DNA from: a bacterium
GTDB lineage: Bacteria; Vulcanimicrobiota; CADAWZ01
DNA length: 7,809 nucleotides
Direction: 5' to 3'
Assembly: GCA_024409025.1 (NCBI GenBank)
Contig: JAKSUM010000052.1
Span: forward strand, 1-7,809
In this document: piece by piece, positions 6,472 through 7,809 of the stretch
How positions within the stretch are numbered: position 1 is the stretch's first letter
Layout: the number at the start of each line of letters is the position of its first letter
Translations under genes and position numbers: made by a program
The notes under the pieces: generated by a model
Seen by the model: only the letters and a program-made list of their open reading frames with translations
What the model was told of the DNA's origin: nothing
Database searches by the model: none

Positions 6472-6496
6472 TTTCGCAAGCATTATTATGGCGAAA
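6472..6496. promoter_or_regulatory. Possible autoregulatory operator over the XRE promoter
   Basis: An inverted repeat pairs TTTCGC (6472-6477) with GCGAAA (6491-6496), 13 bases apart, covering the -10 box and transcript start of the XRE gene. XRE regulators often bind such dyads at their own promoter. With 6-bp arms it could also be chance. Confidence 0.35.
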
Positions 6497-6513
6497 ATAT
6501 AGCGTTTTGACAA
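6485..6513 (-). promoter_or_regulatory. Sigma-A type promoter of the XRE gene
   Basis: On the minus strand, TTGTCA (6513-6508) and CATAAT (6490-6485) are separated by exactly 17 bases, each matching consensus in five of six positions. The expected transcript start is near 6478, leaving a leader of about 20 bases that contains the AGGA ribosome site. Confidence 0.7.
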
Positions 6514-6532
6514 GGTGATTCAAAAATTTTTA

Positions 6533-6563
6533 CAAATAAAAACTGCCCTGTAATAGAGCAGTT
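6533..6563 (-). terminator. Rho-independent terminator after the SMC-like ATPase gene
   Basis: On the minus strand, AACTGCTCT (6563-6555) pairs with AGGGCAGTT (6549-6541) in 9 pairs including one G-U, around the loop ATTAC, followed by TTTATTTG. It starts 60 bases after the ATPase stop codon and lies upstream of the XRE promoter, separating the two units. A second, weaker imperfect hairpin (6582-6592 with 6603-6615) lies between the stop codon and this terminator. Confidence 0.7.
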
Positions 6564-6622
6564 AATATAATTTCCCAGTCATAGGTAATTAAATAGATTT
6601 CGTTAATTTGACCTAATAGTTT

Positions 6623-7809
6623 TCATCTCAGATCACACAACAATCTATCTTTTAGTTCAATCTTTTTCATTGTTTCAAAGTTATATTCAAAAATCGAAGC
6701 GATAATAATCTGATTATCTTTAAAATCTCTCTTCAGAATATCCATCATCAAAATAATATTCTTATCATCGACTTCTTTACCTCTTGGCGAATCAAGAATT
6801 ATAGGAAGTTTTATATTCAGTTTTTTCTCAATCTCTTTAATATAAGCAAGCTTAAAGGCAAAAACCATTTTATGAAGTACTGCCCCTGTAAGTTCCTTTA
6901 GATTCGATGTAAATAAATATTTTTGAGTAACGCTTTCCGAGTTTCCTATGCCCAGTTCTGTAGCATAGGCTACAACTGTTTGATACATCGACATCACAAC
7001 AGAATTGTCCGATCTCGACAACCTGGATATTTCCTCTCTTAATTGCTTCCTTTCTTTCACTAATTCATCCATTGCTTTCTTTATCGCAACTTGATTCATA
7101 GGAAGTTTAACTATCTGTTTATCGAATACCTCTGCCAAAGATTCCGACTTAAAAAAAGCCAACTGTTGTTTCTCATTTGTCTGTTGAGAAGAAATTCCTT
7201 CAATATTTTTTAGTACTTCTGACAATTCTTGCATTAATATTTTTTTCTTCGCTATCAAATAGTCGACCGAGTCATTTAACCCAACAATATTGTCTTTTGT
7301 AACATTTATTTGTTGGCCATCTTCAGTAAGCACCAACAACTTCATTTCATCAACAAAGTCCATAAACTTCTTATTACCACTAATACTTTGCCCAACTCTT
7401 GATATTTCCCGTTGAAGATTAGTTTTTTCTATCAGAAGCTGTTGCAACTCTGCGTCAGTTTCTTCTTCGTAAGTATCAGCTATCAAAGTATCCTGTTGTA
7501 CACTATCTCTATATTGTGCAATACTATACATTTGCTTATACTTTGATAAGTCTGAATTTACTTGACGTTCACGTGCTATCAATTTAGAACAATCAAGACC
7601 TGAAATACCTCTTATTAATTCTTCAATATTGAAGTGTATACTTCCAATAACTACACCTCGATTAAGTAAAGTCCAACCTTTTTCTTGATCAAAGTAATAT
7701 GCCCCCAAAATGTTATGTAAAATATCTTTATTCTTTGTCCCAAATAACAGTTCATGCAAATCATCTTGTTGTTCAGGTAATGCAAATGATTTATCTTCAC
7801 CATCTATTG
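6623..7809 (-). CDS. SMC/Rad50-like coiled-coil ATPase, C-terminal part (runs off the window)
   Basis: At least 394 codons are visible; the frame is open to the right edge, so the start and the Walker A half of the head lie outside. A TTG at 7759-7757 is simply an internal leucine. Counting from the first full codon (7807), YYFDQ (37-41) looks like the Q-loop of an ABC-type SMC/Rad50 head. Charged heptad-rich coiled coil follows at about 76-143 and 179-265, broken by a compact segment (about 144-176) that may be a small hinge. ELTGAV (305-310) sits where the ABC signature belongs. LPIILDSP (334-341) is Walker B with the D-loop. Two departures stand out: serine follows the Walker B aspartate where SMC proteins have the catalytic glutamate, and the H-loop position reads IIIASI with no histidine. 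Such ATPases occur in DNA repair and in anti-phage systems such as Lamassu; which applies here is undetermined. Base use is more AT-rich than in the left genes. Confidence 0.75.
   Translation of the reverse strand, partial: IDGEDKSFALPEQQDDLHELLFGTKNKDILHNILGAYYFDQEKGWTLLNRGVVIGSIHFNIEELIRGISGLDCSKLIARERQVNSDLSKYKQMYSIAQYRDSVQQDTLIADTYEEETDAELQQLLIEKTNLQREISRVGQSISGNKKFMDFVDEMKLLVLTEDGQQINVTKDNIVGLNDSVDYLIAKKKILMQELSEVLKNIEGISSQQTNEKQQLAFFKSESLAEVFDKQIVKLPMNQVAIKKAMDELVKERKQLREEISRLSRSDNSVVMSMYQTVVAYATELGIGNSESVTQKYLFTSNLKELTGAVLHKMVFAFKLAYIKEIEKKLNIKLPIILDSPRGKEVDDKNIILMMDILKRDFKDNQIIIASIFEYNFETMKKIELKDRLLCDLR

Noticed and set aside
6457..6513. Upstream starts for the XRE gene (TTG at 6513, ATG at 6483)
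   Set aside because: TTG 6513 coincides with the -35 box and ATG 6483 lies before the predicted transcript start; neither has a ribosome site, and the added residues are not part of the HTH domain.
7757..7759. TTG as the start codon of the SMC-like ATPase gene
   Set aside because: The frame stays open to the window edge and the protein would lack the first half of its ATPase head; the codon is an internal leucine.

Overview
The window looks like chromosomal DNA of an anaerobic, moderate-GC Firmicute, most likely a member of the Clostridia. This is inferred from strong GGAGG/AAGGA ribosome binding sites, frequent ATA, AGA and AGG codons, a rubrerythrin, a cysteine-rich iron-sulfur flavoprotein and AT-rich intergenic spacers. 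No rRNA, tRNA, CRISPR array or transposase was seen.

Left part (1-1844): the left edge carries what appears to be the first five codons of a divergent MerR-family regulator on the minus strand. It faces a promoter with an inverted repeat and an overlong spacer, typical of MerR-controlled genes. That promoter drives a two-gene operon: an exported alpha/beta hydrolase with a cysteine nucleophile, and 4 bp downstream an iron-sulfur flavoprotein of the flavodoxin/NADPH-dependent FMN reductase fold. The suggested picture is a ligand- or stress-induced detoxification or redox pair.

Middle part (1845-6051), all on the plus strand: a rubrerythrin with a rubredoxin-type iron site at each end, followed by a clear terminator; an orphan SUKH (SMI1/KNR4) protein; and a full-length PMCA-type Ca2+-transporting P-type ATPase, closed by a strong terminator that should work in both directions. 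These read as ordinary housekeeping and stress genes apart from the orphan SUKH gene.

Right part (6052-7809), all on the minus strand, is accessory in character and visibly more AT-rich. It starts with a 32-codon 3' remnant of a thioredoxin-fold (Thioredoxin_3 type) gene, cut at its conserved proline. Abutting it is a small XRE-type HTH regulator with its own recognisable promoter and a possible operator; its last codons run into the remnant in another frame. Beyond a terminator lies the C-terminal part of a large SMC/Rad50-like coiled-coil ATPase that runs off the right edge. The simplest reading is that foreign DNA, possibly a defence or mobile module, replaced or interrupted the thioredoxin-like gene. 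Its other genes and its far junction lie outside the window, so the system cannot be named from here.
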